From NCBI RefSeq assembly GCF_001584325.1, contig NZ_LSAZ01000015.1:89141-153140 (forward strand): a stretch of DNA of 64,000 nt, read 5' to 3'. The stretch is from Bacillus nakamurai. Its GTDB lineage: Bacteria > Bacillota > Bacilli > Bacillales > Bacillaceae. The translations under genes were made by a program, and so were the position numbers. Below the pieces are notes generated by a model, which saw nothing but the letters and a program-made list of their open reading frames with translations, had not been told where the DNA came from and searched no databases. Below are positions 1 to 9,018 of this stretch, in pieces. Position 1 is the stretch's first letter. Every line of letters begins with the position of its first letter.

Positions 1-342
1 ACGGCCGCCCGCCTCTGCCTGCAGATATTGATAAGGAGATGTGAACGCGATATCAAGGTCACGGTCGGTTTTTTTAATGCTTCCCTGTCCAGAGTCCATC
101 CTGGCCGTCATAGCCGCTCCGACGCCGAGACGCAGGCCCGGCGGTGTTTTCCGTGTTTTTGCCGAATTTTCTTTTTTGTCATCTATCTGGTCAAATTGCT
201 GTCTGACAAGCTCGGAAAAGCGGGAATCCCTCGCTTTATACCCTGTCGTATCACTGTTTGAAAGGTTGCTGCTGACTGTATCCATCTGCTGCTGAAGCTG
301 ATTCAGGGCTGTTGAAGCTGTCAGCATTGATCTGAGCATCAT
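1..342 (-). CDS. flhP: Flagellar rod/hook basal-body protein FlhP (partial)
   Basis: The first 114 codons of a flagellar basal-body rod-family protein; the rest lies beyond the left edge. The N-terminus (LRSMLTASTALNQLQQQM) followed by SSNLSNSDTTGYK is the conserved rod/hook signature shared with FlgG and FlhO. Such proteins are exported by the flagellar type III apparatus and assemble into the distal rod. Two ATG codons are adjacent (342 and 339); the first is better spaced from a GGGGG ribosome binding site. It lies 21 bases downstream of flhO and is probably co-transcribed with it. Confidence 0.9.
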   Translation of the reverse strand, partial: MMLRSMLTASTALNQLQQQMDTVSSNLSNSDTTGYKARDSRFSELVRQQFDQIDDKKENSAKTRKTPPGLRLGVGAAMTARMDSGQGSIKKTDRDLDIAFTSPYQYLQAEAGGR

Positions 343-363
343 AATTGAATGTCCCCCATTTTC

Positions 364-1161
364 TTACACTTTCCCGATTTCATTAGCGGCTTTATCCATG
401 CTTTTATCGTACGCCTGAATGACTTTCTGATTGGCTTCAAAGGATCTGTACGCTTCCGTCATGTCTGTATATGTACTTGTTACATCCACATTGGAAAGCT
501 CTGAAACGCCTTGTTTTAATGAATAGGAAACTTGCGGATTTGCCGCCGCGCTCGGCAGATCAGTGCCGTCGGCCGTGCTGTATAAGTCATTGCCGTCCCT
601 TTTCAGATTGCGCACGTCCTCTTCCATTCTGATGTCAATCCGTCCCGCCGTACGTCCGTTTGTTGTAACCGTCCCGTTTTCTGAAACGGCAAACTTTTCG
701 TTATCGACCGTGATGGGCTGTCCTGCTGTTGATAAAACAAGATTTCCGTTAATCGTAAGCTGATTGTTATCATTTAATGAGAACGTGCTGCTTTTTGAAT
801 AACGGACGCCGCCCGCCGTTTGCACGGGGTAAAACAGCTCTGCGTTTTCATTTGTTTCTGCATTCTTCGGAACCTGGTTCTCCACAAGCGCGATATCCGT
901 CGGCTGATCGGTCGTTTTCAGGCTGCCCTGTGTAAACAGCGGTTTCAGCTCCTGCATGTATACTCCCGTGTTGACAGAACCGACCTTCGTTTTTTTGTCT
1001 CCTTCAATTCTGCTCAGCAGCATCTCGGGAAAAGCGCGGATAGAGCCTTGGTCTTCCTTGTAGCCTGACGTATTTGCGTTGGCGATGTTGTTCGACAGCA
1101 TTTCCGTTCTTCTTTGCTGTGTAATCATTGCGGACGCTGCGGTATATAATCCTTTTAACAA
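364..1161 (-). CDS. flhO: Flagellar rod protein FlhO
   Basis: A 265-residue flagellar basal-body rod protein, paralogous to the downstream flhP product. It begins MLKGLYTAASAMITQQ and carries the rod motif MLSNNIANANTSGYK near residue 25; the C-terminus (SNVDVTSTYTDMTEAYRSF, then a helical tail) is the FlgG-type C-terminal domain that coils with the N-terminus. The frame is open to a GTG at 1170, but AGAGGTGG would then touch that codon, whereas it lies 5 bases before TTG 1161, so TTG is chosen. Separated from mbl by a terminator and preceded by a possible sigma-D promoter. Confidence 0.93.
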   Translation of the reverse strand: MLKGLYTAASAMITQQRRTEMLSNNIANANTSGYKEDQGSIRAFPEMLLSRIEGDKKTKVGSVNTGVYMQELKPLFTQGSLKTTDQPTDIALVENQVPKNAETNENAELFYPVQTAGGVRYSKSSTFSLNDNNQLTINGNLVLSTAGQPITVDNEKFAVSENGTVTTNGRTAGRIDIRMEEDVRNLKRDGNDLYSTADGTDLPSAAANPQVSYSLKQGVSELSNVDVTSTYTDMTEAYRSFEANQKVIQAYDKSMDKAANEIGKV

Positions 1162-1243
1162 GTTTTCCACCTCTAAAATAGCATTTTTTCCAGTTGTTTC
1201 ATCGGAACATTTGTTCTATAATGAAGATCAGCATTTTACTATA

Positions 1244-1271
1244 TTATCGGTTTTTCCTATCCGTTCGTGAA
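1244..1271 (-). promoter_or_regulatory. Possible sigma-D promoter of flhO-flhP
   Basis: On the minus strand ACCGATAA (1251-1244) resembles the sigma-D -10 element GCCGATAA. A weak -35 (TTCA instead of TAAA) lies 16 bases upstream. The site sits between the mbl terminator and flhO, as expected for a flagellar operon; the poor -35 keeps the call tentative. Confidence 0.4.
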
Positions 1272-1280
1272 GGGTTTTAA

Positions 1281-1315
1281 GAAAAAAACCCCATTCTTTT
1301 TCAGAATGAGGTTTT
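1281..1315 (-). terminator. Intrinsic terminator after mbl
   Basis: Minus-strand arms AAAACCTCATTCT and AGAATGGGGTTTT pair around a short A-rich loop and run into seven T residues. It isolates mbl from flhO. Confidence 0.8.
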
Positions 1316-1319
1316 ATGA

Positions 1320-2321
1320 TCAGCTCAGTTTGCGTTTTGGAAGCTTATCCATGTTATCAAGCATTACACCGGTTCCGATCGCAACACAGTCCATCGGGTT
1401 TTCAGCGACAAGCACCGGAACCCTCAGTTCTTCAGCGAGCAGCTGGTCAAGGCCGTTTAACAGCGCTCCGCCGCCGGTAATAATGACGCCGCGGTCGATA
1501 ATGTCAGCGGACAGCTCAGGCGGTGTTCTTTCAAGGACTTGCTTGGCCGCCTGCACAATGACAGCGACTGATTCACGAAGGGCTTCCTCGACTTCTTTAC
1601 TGTTGACCGTAATCGTTCTCGGCAGACCGGATACCATATCACGGCCGCGAATGGTGATTTCTTCATGACGTGCGTCTGGGAAAACCGTTGCGACCTTCAC
1701 CTTAATATCTTCAGCGGTACGTTCGCCGATCAGCAGCTTGTACTCGCGTTTGATATAATTTAAGATTTCCATGTCAAACTTGTCCCCAGCCATTTTAATA
1801 GAAGAGGAGGTGACAATATCGCCCATTGAAATAACTGCGATATCAGTCGTACCGCCTCCTATGTCTACAACCATGTTACCGCTTGGCTGAAATATTTCCA
1901 TACCCGCGCCGATAGCGGCAACTTTCGGTTCTTCTTCAAGGTACACATGCTTTCCGCCGCTTTTTTCAGCTGCTTCTTTAATCGCTTTTTGCTCAACGGA
2001 CGTAATATTCGTCGGGCAGCAGATCAGCATGCGCGGTTTTGAGAAAAGGCCCTTTACATTCAGTTTGTTAATGAAGTGCTTCAGCATGGCTTCTGTTACT
2101 TCAAAATCTGCGATTACTCCGTCTTTCATCGGGCGAATCGCAACAATATTCCCAGGGGTACGTCCAACCATTCGTCTGGCTTCTTCGCCGACAGCCAGCA
2201 CTTTTCCGCTGTTTTTATCAAGCGCCACAACGGATGGCTCATTCAGAACAATTCCTTTACCTTTTACATGGATCAGTACATTTGCAGTACCGAGGTCAAT
2301 TCCAATATCCCTTGCAAACAT
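1320..2321 (-). CDS. mbl: MreB-like actin homologue Mbl
   Basis: A 333-residue MreB-family actin homologue that guides lateral wall synthesis from the inner face of the membrane. Actin-fold nucleotide-binding segments are visible: IGIDLGTANVLI at the N-terminus, VVDIGGGTTDIAVIS (phosphate 2) near residue 160 and IITGGGALLNGL (adenosine motif) near 285. Full length for Mbl (333 residues in B. subtilis). The ATG follows AAGGAGGATATAAATAG. It lies downstream of spoIIID in the same orientation, with an A/T-rich stretch containing a TATAAT-like -10 around 2377 between them, so it may use its own promoter as well as read-through. Confidence 0.97.
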   Translation of the reverse strand: MFARDIGIDLGTANVLIHVKGKGIVLNEPSVVALDKNSGKVLAVGEEARRMVGRTPGNIVAIRPMKDGVIADFEVTEAMLKHFINKLNVKGLFSKPRMLICCPTNITSVEQKAIKEAAEKSGGKHVYLEEEPKVAAIGAGMEIFQPSGNMVVDIGGGTTDIAVISMGDIVTSSSIKMAGDKFDMEILNYIKREYKLLIGERTAEDIKVKVATVFPDARHEEITIRGRDMVSGLPRTITVNSKEVEEALRESVAVIVQAAKQVLERTPPELSADIIDRGVIITGGGALLNGLDQLLAEELRVPVLVAENPMDCVAIGTGVMLDNMDKLPKRKLS

Positions 2322-2500
2322 CTATTTATATCCTCCTTGACATCTGTTTCACAGTAAATATCCACATTGTGCCCTAATTATATATATTATCATAATTTAT
2401 CAAAAAAAAGCTCCTGTTCCTTATAAGTTCTTTACAAAATTTTGCGGATATTCATGAAAAAATGCCGGGAAGATAAAAACGGGACGGAAGACGTCAGACG

Positions 2501-2782
2501 TTACGGCTGCTGAACGGGTTCTCCTTCGAGAATTTCATCCTTTTTGTACTTTAATTTGGTCGCCTCTCCCCCTCTTAAATGCCGAATGGATTTATGATAA
2601 TCGAGTATTTCTTTCACTTCATTTGCCAGGTCTGGATTGATTTCAGGCAAACGCTCTGTTAAATCCTTGTGTACGGTACTTTTGGAAACACCAAACTCCT
2701 TCGCAATGACACGAACAGTTTTTTTCGTCTCCACGATATACTTTCCAATCTTGATTGTTCGCTCTTTGATGTAATCGTGCAC
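2501..2782 (-). CDS. spoIIID: Sporulation regulator SpoIIID
   Basis: A 93-residue mother-cell DNA-binding protein that activates or represses many sigma-E genes and helps switch on sigK. Its helix-turn-helix (VRVIAKEFGVSKSTVHKDL) occupies about residues 24-42 and a basic C-terminal helix follows. The start is GTG 2782 in frame with HDYIKER; the frame stays open to 2848, but only the GTG has a ribosome binding site (GGGGAGG, 9 bases away), and the length then equals the known protein. Its start lies inside an upstream ORF in another frame (usd). Confidence 0.95.
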   Translation of the reverse strand: MHDYIKERTIKIGKYIVETKKTVRVIAKEFGVSKSTVHKDLTERLPEINPDLANEVKEILDYHKSIRHLRGGEATKLKYKKDEILEGEPVQQP

Positions 2783-2906
2783 ACCACTCGACCTCCCCAG
2801 TTGGATGTGAGAAGTGTGAAATGAGATCCGTATTCTGTAAAGATTCACTGATGATGTCGCTTCTTCGTTGTCGGATTATATAAGTAGGTTTTTGAAATAT
2901 GCCCAC
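2643..2906 (-). CDS. usd: Usd-like leader ORF overlapping spoIIID
   Basis: An 87-codon reading frame begins at GTG 2906 behind AGGTGAGG and runs through the spoIIID start codon in a different frame, ending 140 bases inside spoIIID. In B. subtilis a short ORF at this place, usd, must be translated for spoIIID to be translated, apparently by opening mRNA structure. Position, ribosome binding site and downstream overlap fit that role. The ORF is longer than I recall for usd, and its product past about residue 40 is simply the alternative frame of spoIIID, so a protein function is doubtful; ribosome passage is the likelier purpose. Confidence 0.5.
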   Translation of the reverse strand: MGIFQKPTYIIRQRRSDIISESLQNTDLISHFSHPTGEVEWCARLHQRANNQDWKVYRGDEKNCSCHCEGVWCFQKYRTQGFNRAFA

Positions 2907-2946
2907 GATCCCTCACCTCAAACACTCTCTTTGATAGGTTTGTAAC

Positions 2947-2975
2947 AGTGTATTAGCATTCAATTGGGAATATGC
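2947..2975 (-). promoter_or_regulatory. Sigma-E promoter of usd-spoIIID
   Basis: Minus-strand GCATATT (2975-2969), a 14-base spacer and AATACACT (2954-2947) match the sigma-E consensus -35 (GHATATT) and -10 (CATACAHT) closely. It lies about 40 bases upstream of the usd start, agreeing with the known mother-cell expression of spoIIID. Confidence 0.85.
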
Positions 2976-3053
2976 TAAAAACTCAATGAGGACAAGGGGT
3001 GAAACACAATTTTCTGTTTATTCAAGGGACGAAATCCATTTCTTACGATGGTC

Positions 3054-3110
3054 TTTACATCCCCGTTCTCCTCCTGTAGAATGAAACAATGAAATTAGTT
3101 ACTTAGGTAA
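3054..3110 (+). promoter_or_regulatory. Promoter and candidate MarR operator of ywoHG
   Basis: TTTACA (3054-3059) and TAGAAT (3077-3082) with a 17-base spacer form a good sigma-A promoter. An inverted repeat TTAC-TTAG-GTAA (3099-3110) lies just downstream of the expected start site, a place where the MarR-type product of ywoH could repress its own operon. Confidence 0.55.
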
Positions 3111-3132
3111 ATTTTTTAGAAGGAGAACGGAA

Positions 3133-3549
3133 ATGACCCACGTCAACAGACGCCTCATTCATCAAATCAATCAATGCGCCCGCCTGATTACCAAAAAAGC
3201 CAATGAACGGCTGGAGCCATTCGGCTTGTACTCTTCTCAATGGTCGATTCTATATTGCTTAAAAACGATCGGACCGATGACCCAAAAGGAGATCTGGTCC
3301 TATTTAAACGTGGAGGCGCCGACCGTTACAAGAACGATCAAACGCCTTGAAGAAAACGGCTGGATTCAGCGGGAACAAGGAGAAGACAAGCGGGAGAAGC
3401 TCGTCGTCCTGACTAAGGAAGCTGAATTAAAATACGATGGCATCAATAAAGAGATGCTGAAGTTTGAGAAAGACATGCTTGCGGATTTCCAAGACGGGGA
3501 TAAGGAAGCTTTTTCTGAGTTTCTGAATGTGTTTTTAAATAAATGTTAA
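3133..3549 (+). CDS. ywoH: MarR-family transcriptional regulator
   Basis: A 138-residue MarR-type winged-helix repressor. The helix-turn-helix covers roughly residues 50-75 ([21 protein letters not shown]) and the wing contains the family DxR-like signature ([12 protein letters not shown]). ATG follows AGAAGGAGA with good spacing. It overlaps or abuts the MFS transporter gene, so the pair probably forms a ligand-controlled efflux operon; the ligand cannot be read from sequence. Confidence 0.88.
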   Translation: MTHVNRRLIHQINQCARLITKKANERLEPFGLYSSQWSILYCLKTIGPMTQKEIWSYLNVEAPTVTRTIKRLEENGWIQREQGEDKREKLVVLTKEAELKYDGINKEMLKFEKDMLADFQDGDKEAFSEFLNVFLNKC

Positions 3550-3569
3550 GAAAGGGAAGTGCTGTACTT

Positions 3570-4766
3570 TTGAATAAATCTGACTCGATTTGGACCAAAG
3601 ATTTTATTATGGTCGTACTCGTGAATTTATTTGTATTTGTGTTCTTTTATACGTTTTTGGCCGTGCTGCCTATTTATATGATTCAGGAGCTGGGCGGCAG
3701 CGAATCACAAGGAGGGCTTTTGATCAGCCTTTTCCTATTATCCGCTATTATTACCCGGCCTTTTTCCGGGGCGATTATCGAACGGTTCGGGAAAAAGAGA
3801 ATGACGATTGTGTCGCTGGCTGTGTTTGCCTTATCTTCTTTTCTGTATTTGCCGATCCACAACTTTTATCTGCTTCTCGGACTGCGCTTTTTCCAAGGCA
3901 TCTGGTTCAGCATTTTAACGACGGTAACAGGGGCGATTGCCGCCGACATCATTCCCGTCAAGCGGCGCGGAGAGGGGCTCGGATATTTTGCAATGTCTAT
4001 GAACCTCGCCATGGCGATCGGTCCGTTTCTCGGTTTAAGCCTTGTTAAGGTGATTTCGTTCCCCGTGTTCTTTACGATTTTTGCCGTTTTTGTTTCTTTA
4101 GGCTTGCTGATCGCTTTAATGATTAAGGTTCCGGGCAAAAATGACAGCGGAACGACTGTGTTCCGTTTCTCATTCTCCGACATGTTTGAAAAAGGCGCGT
4201 TGAAAATTGCGATTGTCGGGTTATCGATTTCTTTTTGTTATTCAAGCGTGACGTCTTATTTGTCCGTTTATGCAAAAACGATCCACCTATTGGATGTCAG
4301 CGGTTATTTCTTCGTTTGTTTCGCGGTGACGATGATGGCGGCCCGTCCTTTCACAGGGAAGCTGTTTGACAAGGTCGGACCGGGAATCGTCATCTATCCG
4401 TCGATTATCGTTTTCTCCGCAGGCCTGTGCCTGCTGTCTATGACAAACAGCGCCTTTATGCTTCTCTTATCAGGAGCTGTGATCGGTCTTGGATACGGAT
4501 CGATTGTGCCGTGTATGCAGACGCTGGCGATTCAAAATTCGCCCGGCCACCGTTCAGGCTTTGCAACGGCGACTTTCTTCACCTTCTTTGACAGCGGAAT
4601 TGCCGGCGGGTCTTATGTGTTCGGCCTCTTCGTCGCTTCCGCAGGATTCCATACGATTTATCTGGCAGCGGGGCTGATCGTTCTGATTGCTTTGCTGCTG
4701 TATGGCTGGAGCCAGAAAAAAAGAGCGCCGCTCGAAGCGGACGGAAACGTCTCAATTGCAGACTGA
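3570..4766 (+). CDS. ywoG: MFS transporter, probable efflux permease
   Basis: A 398-residue major facilitator protein with about twelve hydrophobic segments. The loop after helix 2 ([16 protein letters not shown]) is the MFS motif A, and a related copy ([14 protein letters not shown]) opens the second half. The frame is open to ATG 3543 inside ywoH, but no ribosome binding site precedes that codon; TTG 3570 follows AAGGGAAG and is preferred. Co-transcribed with the MarR regulator, suggesting drug or metabolite export. It ends at a strong terminator shared with the convergent decayed permease. Confidence 0.88.
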   Translation: MNKSDSIWTKDFIMVVLVNLFVFVFFYTFLAVLPIYMIQELGGSESQGGLLISLFLLSAIITRPFSGAIIERFGKKRMTIVSLAVFALSSFLYLPIHNFYLLLGLRFFQGIWFSILTTVTGAIAADIIPVKRRGEGLGYFAMSMNLAMAIGPFLGLSLVKVISFPVFFTIFAVFVSLGLLIALMIKVPGKNDSGTTVFRFSFSDMFEKGALKIAIVGLSISFCYSSVTSYLSVYAKTIHLLDVSGYFFVCFAVTMMAARPFTGKLFDKVGPGIVIYPSIIVFSAGLCLLSMTNSAFMLLLSGAVIGLGYGSIVPCMQTLAIQNSPGHRSGFATATFFTFFDSGIAGGSYVFGLFVASAGFHTIYLAAGLIVLIALLLYGWSQKKRAPLEADGNVSIAD

Positions 4767-4772
4767 CATGAC

Positions 4773-4804
4773 AAGAAGCCGGGTGCTGCGCCCGGCTTCT
4801 TTTT
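4773..4804. terminator. Bidirectional terminator between ywoG and pucI remnant
   Basis: Perfect arms AGAAGCCGGG and CCCGGCTTCT around a 7-base loop, with a T-run after the right arm on the plus strand. It lies between two convergent genes. Confidence 0.85.
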
Positions 4805-5434
4805 ATTCAGCGGCTCTGTCCCTCACCATTTCTTTCAATGCCTGCGTATAAGGCGGATGGACATACATGAGTGCCGTGCAGCTCAGAGATGACGCCAGCA
4901 CACCCGCAAACCACGAAATGTCGTAAAGGCTGCTGAACGCGGGCACATACATTCTGATTAAGGAAATAAACGCGCCGAGCAAAGTTGCGGCAAACGCCCG
5001 GTAGTTGTAGCCTTTGTAATAAGTGTACCGTCCGGTTTCTGAATAGAGGTCCTCTAGCGGTGCTTCCTGCAAAGGTTTGAATGCCGAGCCACATAATGGC
5101 CGTAAATGCCCTGAGAAGCGCCGGAATGTTTGCACCGTATATTCCATACTCTGATAATCACCGGGAACGGAAGCCCGTATTTCGTGCCCGCATGCCCGTT
5201 TAAGGCAAGAGCGCCGAACAAAATGAGCGAAGCTGTCACAATAATGGCGAGAACCTGCCATAGTGAAAGGCCGATTGCAATCAGCCCGCCCACCGTCGCA
5301 TAGGTCGGGATGTTATGAATGCAGCCCATCCAAATGGACGCAAAATTCACTGCTTTCCACGTCCGTTTTTCGTCATCTAATGGCAGCAAATCTTCATTGC
5401 TCAGCCGACTGTAAACCTGCTTTGGCTTCTTCAT
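4803..5434 (-). pseudogene. pucI: Decayed NCS1 allantoin/purine permease (pucI/ywoE remnant)
   Basis: Pieces of one NCS1-family nucleobase/allantoin permease lie in different frames. The start is intact (ATG 5434 behind AAGGAGGGGG; TWKAVNFASIWMGCIHNIPT is the family N-terminus). At about 5149 the frame breaks: five bases are missing after ...VIIR, and the expected YGIYGANIPALLRAF continues in another frame. At about 5056 GIQTFAGSTA is fused to DLYSETGRYTYYKGYNYRA, a segment near the C-terminus, in yet another frame. Family members are near 490 residues, so roughly 280 residues are lost. The gene cannot make a transporter. Confidence 0.9.
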
Positions 5435-5556
5435 CTTCCCCCTCCTTCATGTACGAATTCCTCACGTCTCACGTGACCTAATATAACTTAAAATTCAGCG
5501 AATGGCATTGGACGTTGTCTACAATCTTTGTTTTTGAATTTGAACACATTACATAT

Positions 5557-5588
5557 AAAAAAAGAGACAGACCATGTCCGCCTCTTTC
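5557..5588 (-). terminator. Terminator after ywoD
   Basis: Minus-strand AAAGAGGCGGACA pairs, with G-U pairs, with TGTCTCTTT across a short loop and leads into a T-run. Confidence 0.6.
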
Positions 5589-5605
5589 GTAAAAATTTAA
5601 AGGTT

Positions 5606-6970
5606 TTATGATGCCTTTTTCAGCAATACCGAAAACCGGAATGCCATGAATAGGCTTAAGACTCCGACGATAATGAGGATTGTGCCGAGCATATGAAAAT
5701 GACCTGCGGTAATTTCTTTTCCAAAAAGGATGCCCAATATGACAGATGACAAAATCGAACCTAAATAACGGCAGGTTTGAAACAAACCGGACGTTGTCCC
5801 GACCATATCAGAAGGGCTTGTTTTCAGCATAGCCGCTTGAAACGTCACGTTTCCGAAGCCGTACCCGACCCCTAATACAGACAGAATCAGCCCCTTTCCT
5901 ATCATGGGCGCTTGAAGAAAAAAGAAAGTTAACAGAACAGCTCCCGCAGCTGTCAGACACGTTCCGGCGACAATCGGCTGAAGGAGCCCCTTCTTATCAA
6001 TCCACTTCCCCGTCAGAGGCGATACCACAATACTCATGCCTGACATAAACAGCATAATTAAACCGCTTGTCTGAACCGACAAATGCATTTCATCCTGAAA
6101 ATAACTCGGAAGTCCGAAAAAGATACAGTAAAAAAAGATATTCAGCAAAATAAACTGAATGTACACCGACGAGAGCTTTCGATGCGTTTTAAACAGCCTG
6201 ACATCGATAAACGGCTTTTCCGTCTTTAACTCACGCCAGATAAACAGCCCGATAAACAAGATCCCGAATACACCCTCTATATAATGAGGTTTGGTACTGA
6301 AGGACAGCAAAAAAGACAGGAGAAGTATAATCGCGCCGGCAAACAGCAGAATGCCCGCCGTATCCAGCTCGCGGAGAATCGCTTTCATTCCGCCGGTCTT
6401 GCGTTTTTCATCTTTCGGGAACATATACATGCCGAGAAAAAAGCTGAGAATGATAAACGGCAGATTGACGAAAAAGATCGCCGGCCACCCTCCCCACACG
6501 ATCAGAAAGCCGCCGAGGGTCGGGCCAAGCGCCGTCATGGCAGACGCAAAGATGGACAGAACCGCTAATGCCGATGCCTGCCGCTCCCGAATGTTTGAAC
6601 GGATCAACCCGACGCCCGACGGATAAATCGCACTGCTCCCAATGGATTGAAACAGCCTCATGATCAGCAGGGTCATAAAGGTCGGCGCAAACGGCGCGCC
6701 GACTGCTGACACAGCGACAAGGAGTAATCCGAACAGAAACAGCTTTTTCCTGCCGAGCATATCCCCGAGTTTTCCGGTTACAGGCTGTGCCACCGCGCTC
6801 GCCAGGTAAAATGAAGAAATCAGCCAGGACACCGTTGTGAACGACAAGTGAAATTGATGCTGAATACTGTGCAGCGCAAGAGAAATCATGGACGAATTCA
6901 ACGGGTTCAGCATCGTGCCGGAAGCCACTGCCGTCAGAAAGAGGACGCGGCTTTTTTTAGAGATCGTCAT
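5606..6970 (-). CDS. ywoD: MFS drug-efflux-type transporter YwoD
   Basis: A 454-residue major facilitator protein whose length and roughly fourteen hydrophobic segments suggest the DHA2 (EmrB/QacA) branch. Motif A is seen as GKLGDMLGRKKLFLFG near residue 65, and the family's helix-5 antiporter motif lies in ALGPTLGGFLI near 150. Its start overlaps the stop of ywoC by four bases (ATGA-type coupling), so the two are translated together. The substrate is unknown; proton-driven export of small hydrophobic compounds is the family norm. Confidence 0.88.
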   Translation of the reverse strand: MTISKKSRVLFLTAVASGTMLNPLNSSMISLALHSIQHQFHLSFTTVSWLISSFYLASAVAQPVTGKLGDMLGRKKLFLFGLLLVAVSAVGAPFAPTFMTLLIMRLFQSIGSSAIYPSGVGLIRSNIRERQASALAVLSIFASAMTALGPTLGGFLIVWGGWPAIFFVNLPFIILSFFLGMYMFPKDEKRKTGGMKAILRELDTAGILLFAGAIILLLSFLLSFSTKPHYIEGVFGILFIGLFIWRELKTEKPFIDVRLFKTHRKLSSVYIQFILLNIFFYCIFFGLPSYFQDEMHLSVQTSGLIMLFMSGMSIVVSPLTGKWIDKKGLLQPIVAGTCLTAAGAVLLTFFFLQAPMIGKGLILSVLGVGYGFGNVTFQAAMLKTSPSDMVGTTSGLFQTCRYLGSILSSVILGILFGKEITAGHFHMLGTILIIVGVLSLFMAFRFSVLLKKAS

Positions 6971-7533
6971 TTTGTTTGCGCGATAAATTCTTCCGTCGTC
7001 CGGTTTCTGCCGATTTTCGGGAAGATAAACTTGAGCGCCGCCTCATGCTGCTCTTCACTGAATGAAGCCATCGCGTCAGTGACGAATATTTGATGATACC
7101 CAAGCTGAAAAGCTTCTCGCGCCGTGCTTTCCACTCCAATGTTTGTCGCAATTCCGCATAATACAATCGTGTCAATTCCGCGTCTTCTAAGCTGCAAATC
7201 TAAATCCGTTCCGAAAAACGCGCCCCATTGCCGTTTTGTGACCGTATAATCATTCTCTTTCACTCCGATTTCAGGCACAAACTCCGCCCAATCCGCCGCT
7301 GGCGCCGTAAGGCTCTTCACCGGTTCATCCGTCAGCGGCTTCAGTGCGTCCGCTCCGTCATGAAACGCCACATTCACAAAACTGATGAATCCGCCTTTCT
7401 CCCGGAATACATCAATTAATTTTTTCGTATTCGGCACAACTGCGCCGCTCTTATCGATCGGCACGATGCCTTTTTGTAAATCAATAATGACTAAAGCTGT
7501 TTTTTCAAATTGAAGATTCAGTGATGTTGTCAT
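6967..7533 (-). CDS. ywoC: Isochorismatase-like cysteine hydrolase YwoC
   Basis: A 188-residue isochorismatase-superfamily hydrolase. The three catalytic positions are present: Asp in LVIIDLQKGI near residue 18, Lys in VTKRQWGAFF near 99 and Cys in VLCGIATNIGVEST near 131, followed by the family cis-peptide region. The start ATG follows AGGAGGAATTTTT. The family hydrolyses C-O or C-N bonds (isochorismate, nicotinamide, N-carbamoyl compounds); which applies is not evident. It shares an operon with the ywoD exporter. Confidence 0.88.
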   Translation of the reverse strand: MTTSLNLQFEKTALVIIDLQKGIVPIDKSGAVVPNTKKLIDVFREKGGFISFVNVAFHDGADALKPLTDEPVKSLTAPAADWAEFVPEIGVKENDYTVTKRQWGAFFGTDLDLQLRRRGIDTIVLCGIATNIGVESTAREAFQLGYHQIFVTDAMASFSEEQHEAALKFIFPKIGRNRTTEEFIAQTK

Positions 7534-7690
7534 AAAAATTCCTCCTGATGCGGTTAGTGTTTCTCACGCCGTTTATTTTACTCTTTCTCAGAAAGGATTT
7601 CTTTCGCCGCGGCTTCTGGCGGGTATTATACGGATATAAAGTCACGCTTTTTACCATTGGGCGGCCGGCATAACATATCACAAAAAATCA

Positions 7691-7741
7691 TGTTAGAAAA
7701 ACTGACATGAAAATGTTTTATCATTCTTTTTTCTCTATAAT
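7691..7741 (+). promoter_or_regulatory. TnrA box and promoter of amtB-glnK
   Basis: TGTTAGAAAAACTGACA (7691-7707) matches the TnrA/GlnR consensus TGTNA-N7-TNACA exactly. A -10 TATAAT lies at 7736-7741 without a good -35. The box centre is about 49 bases upstream of the expected start, the spacing known for TnrA-activated nrgAB, so nitrogen-limitation induction is inferred. Confidence 0.9.
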
Positions 7742-7789
7742 AATGAATTAATAATTGTTTTCATTCTGAATGAGACGGAGGAATAAGAC

Positions 7790-9001
7790 ATGCAAATGGG
7801 CGATACAGTATTTATGTTCTTTTGTGCTTTACTCGTTTGGCTGATGACCCCCGGGTTGGCATTATTTTATGGCGGAATGGTAAAAAGCAAAAATGTGCTC
7901 AGCACCGCGATGCACAGTTTTTCTTCTCTTGCCATCGTATCCGTCGTTTGGGTTTTGTACGGATATTCGCTTGCCTTCGCTCCCGGCAATACGCTGCTTG
8001 GCGGGGCTGAATGGGCGGGGCTGAATGGAGTCGGCTTTGAACCCGGGGCTTACAGCGACACGATCCCGCACTCTTTGTTCATGATGTTCCAAATGACGTT
8101 TGCAGTGCTTACGACAGCGATTATTTCAGGTGCATTTGCTGAGCGCATGAGATTCGGTGCTTTTCTTGTATTCTCCTTTTTATGGGCCTCACTTGTGTAT
8201 ACACCTGTTGCGCACTGGGTCTGGGGCGGCGGCTGGATCGGCGAAATGGGCGCGCTTGATTTTGCGGGCGGAAACGTCGTTCACATTTCTTCCGGAGTGG
8301 CGGGGCTTGTGCTGGCGATTGTGATCGGAAGACGCAAGGACGGTATGGCGGCTTCTCCCCACAACTTAATTTACACCTTCTTAGGCGGGGCTCTCATCTG
8401 GTTCGGCTGGTTCGGATTCAACGTCGGCAGTGCTTTGACACTTGACAGCGTGGCTATGTTTGCCTTCATTAATACAAACACCGCCGCTGCGGCCGGAATT
8501 ATCGGCTGGATTTTCATCGAATGGATTCTGAACAAAAAACCGACAATGCTGGGCGCAGTATCAGGAGCTATCGCGGGGCTTGTCGCGATTACACCGGGTA
8601 CGGGATTCGTCACACCGTTTGCCTCTATCGTGATCGGTTTTATCGGCGGGCTCGTCTGCTTCTGGGGCGTCTTTTGGCTCAAGAAAACATTCGGTTATGA
8701 CGATGCGCTGGACGCTTTCGGTCTGCACGGCATCGGCGGAACATGGGGCGGCATTGCGACCGGTTTGTTTGCCACCACATCCGTCAATGACGCGGGGGTA
8801 AACGGGCTGTTTTACGGTGATCCGAGCTTGCTTTGGAAACAAATTGCAGCGATTGCGGCGACTTATGTATTTGTATTTATTGTCACTTTCGTTATCATTA
8901 AAATTGTAGGTCTTTTCATTCCCCTCCGTGCCAGTGAAGAAGAAGAGTCACTTGGACTTGATTTAACCATGCACGGGGAAAAAGCATATCAAGACTTATA
9001 A
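7790..9001 (+). CDS. amtB: Ammonium transporter AmtB/NrgA
   Basis: A 403-residue Amt-family ammonium channel with about eleven membrane segments. Family hallmarks are visible: FYGGMVKSKNVLS at residues 24-36, the first pore histidine region (DFAGGNVVHISSGVAGL) near 165, and the second (ALDAFGLHGIGGTWGGI) near 310. Length is normal. It is followed 17 bases later by glnK, whose trimer plugs the channel when nitrogen is plentiful. The TnrA box upstream implies expression during nitrogen limitation. Confidence 0.97.
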   Translation: MQMGDTVFMFFCALLVWLMTPGLALFYGGMVKSKNVLSTAMHSFSSLAIVSVVWVLYGYSLAFAPGNTLLGGAEWAGLNGVGFEPGAYSDTIPHSLFMMFQMTFAVLTTAIISGAFAERMRFGAFLVFSFLWASLVYTPVAHWVWGGGWIGEMGALDFAGGNVVHISSGVAGLVLAIVIGRRKDGMAASPHNLIYTFLGGALIWFGWFGFNVGSALTLDSVAMFAFINTNTAAAAGIIGWIFIEWILNKKPTMLGAVSGAIAGLVAITPGTGFVTPFASIVIGFIGGLVCFWGVFWLKKTFGYDDALDAFGLHGIGGTWGGIATGLFATTSVNDAGVNGLFYGDPSLLWKQIAAIAATYVFVFIVTFVIIKIVGLFIPLRASEEEESLGLDLTMHGEKAYQDL

Positions 9002-9018
9002 AGTGAGGAGTGACTTAG

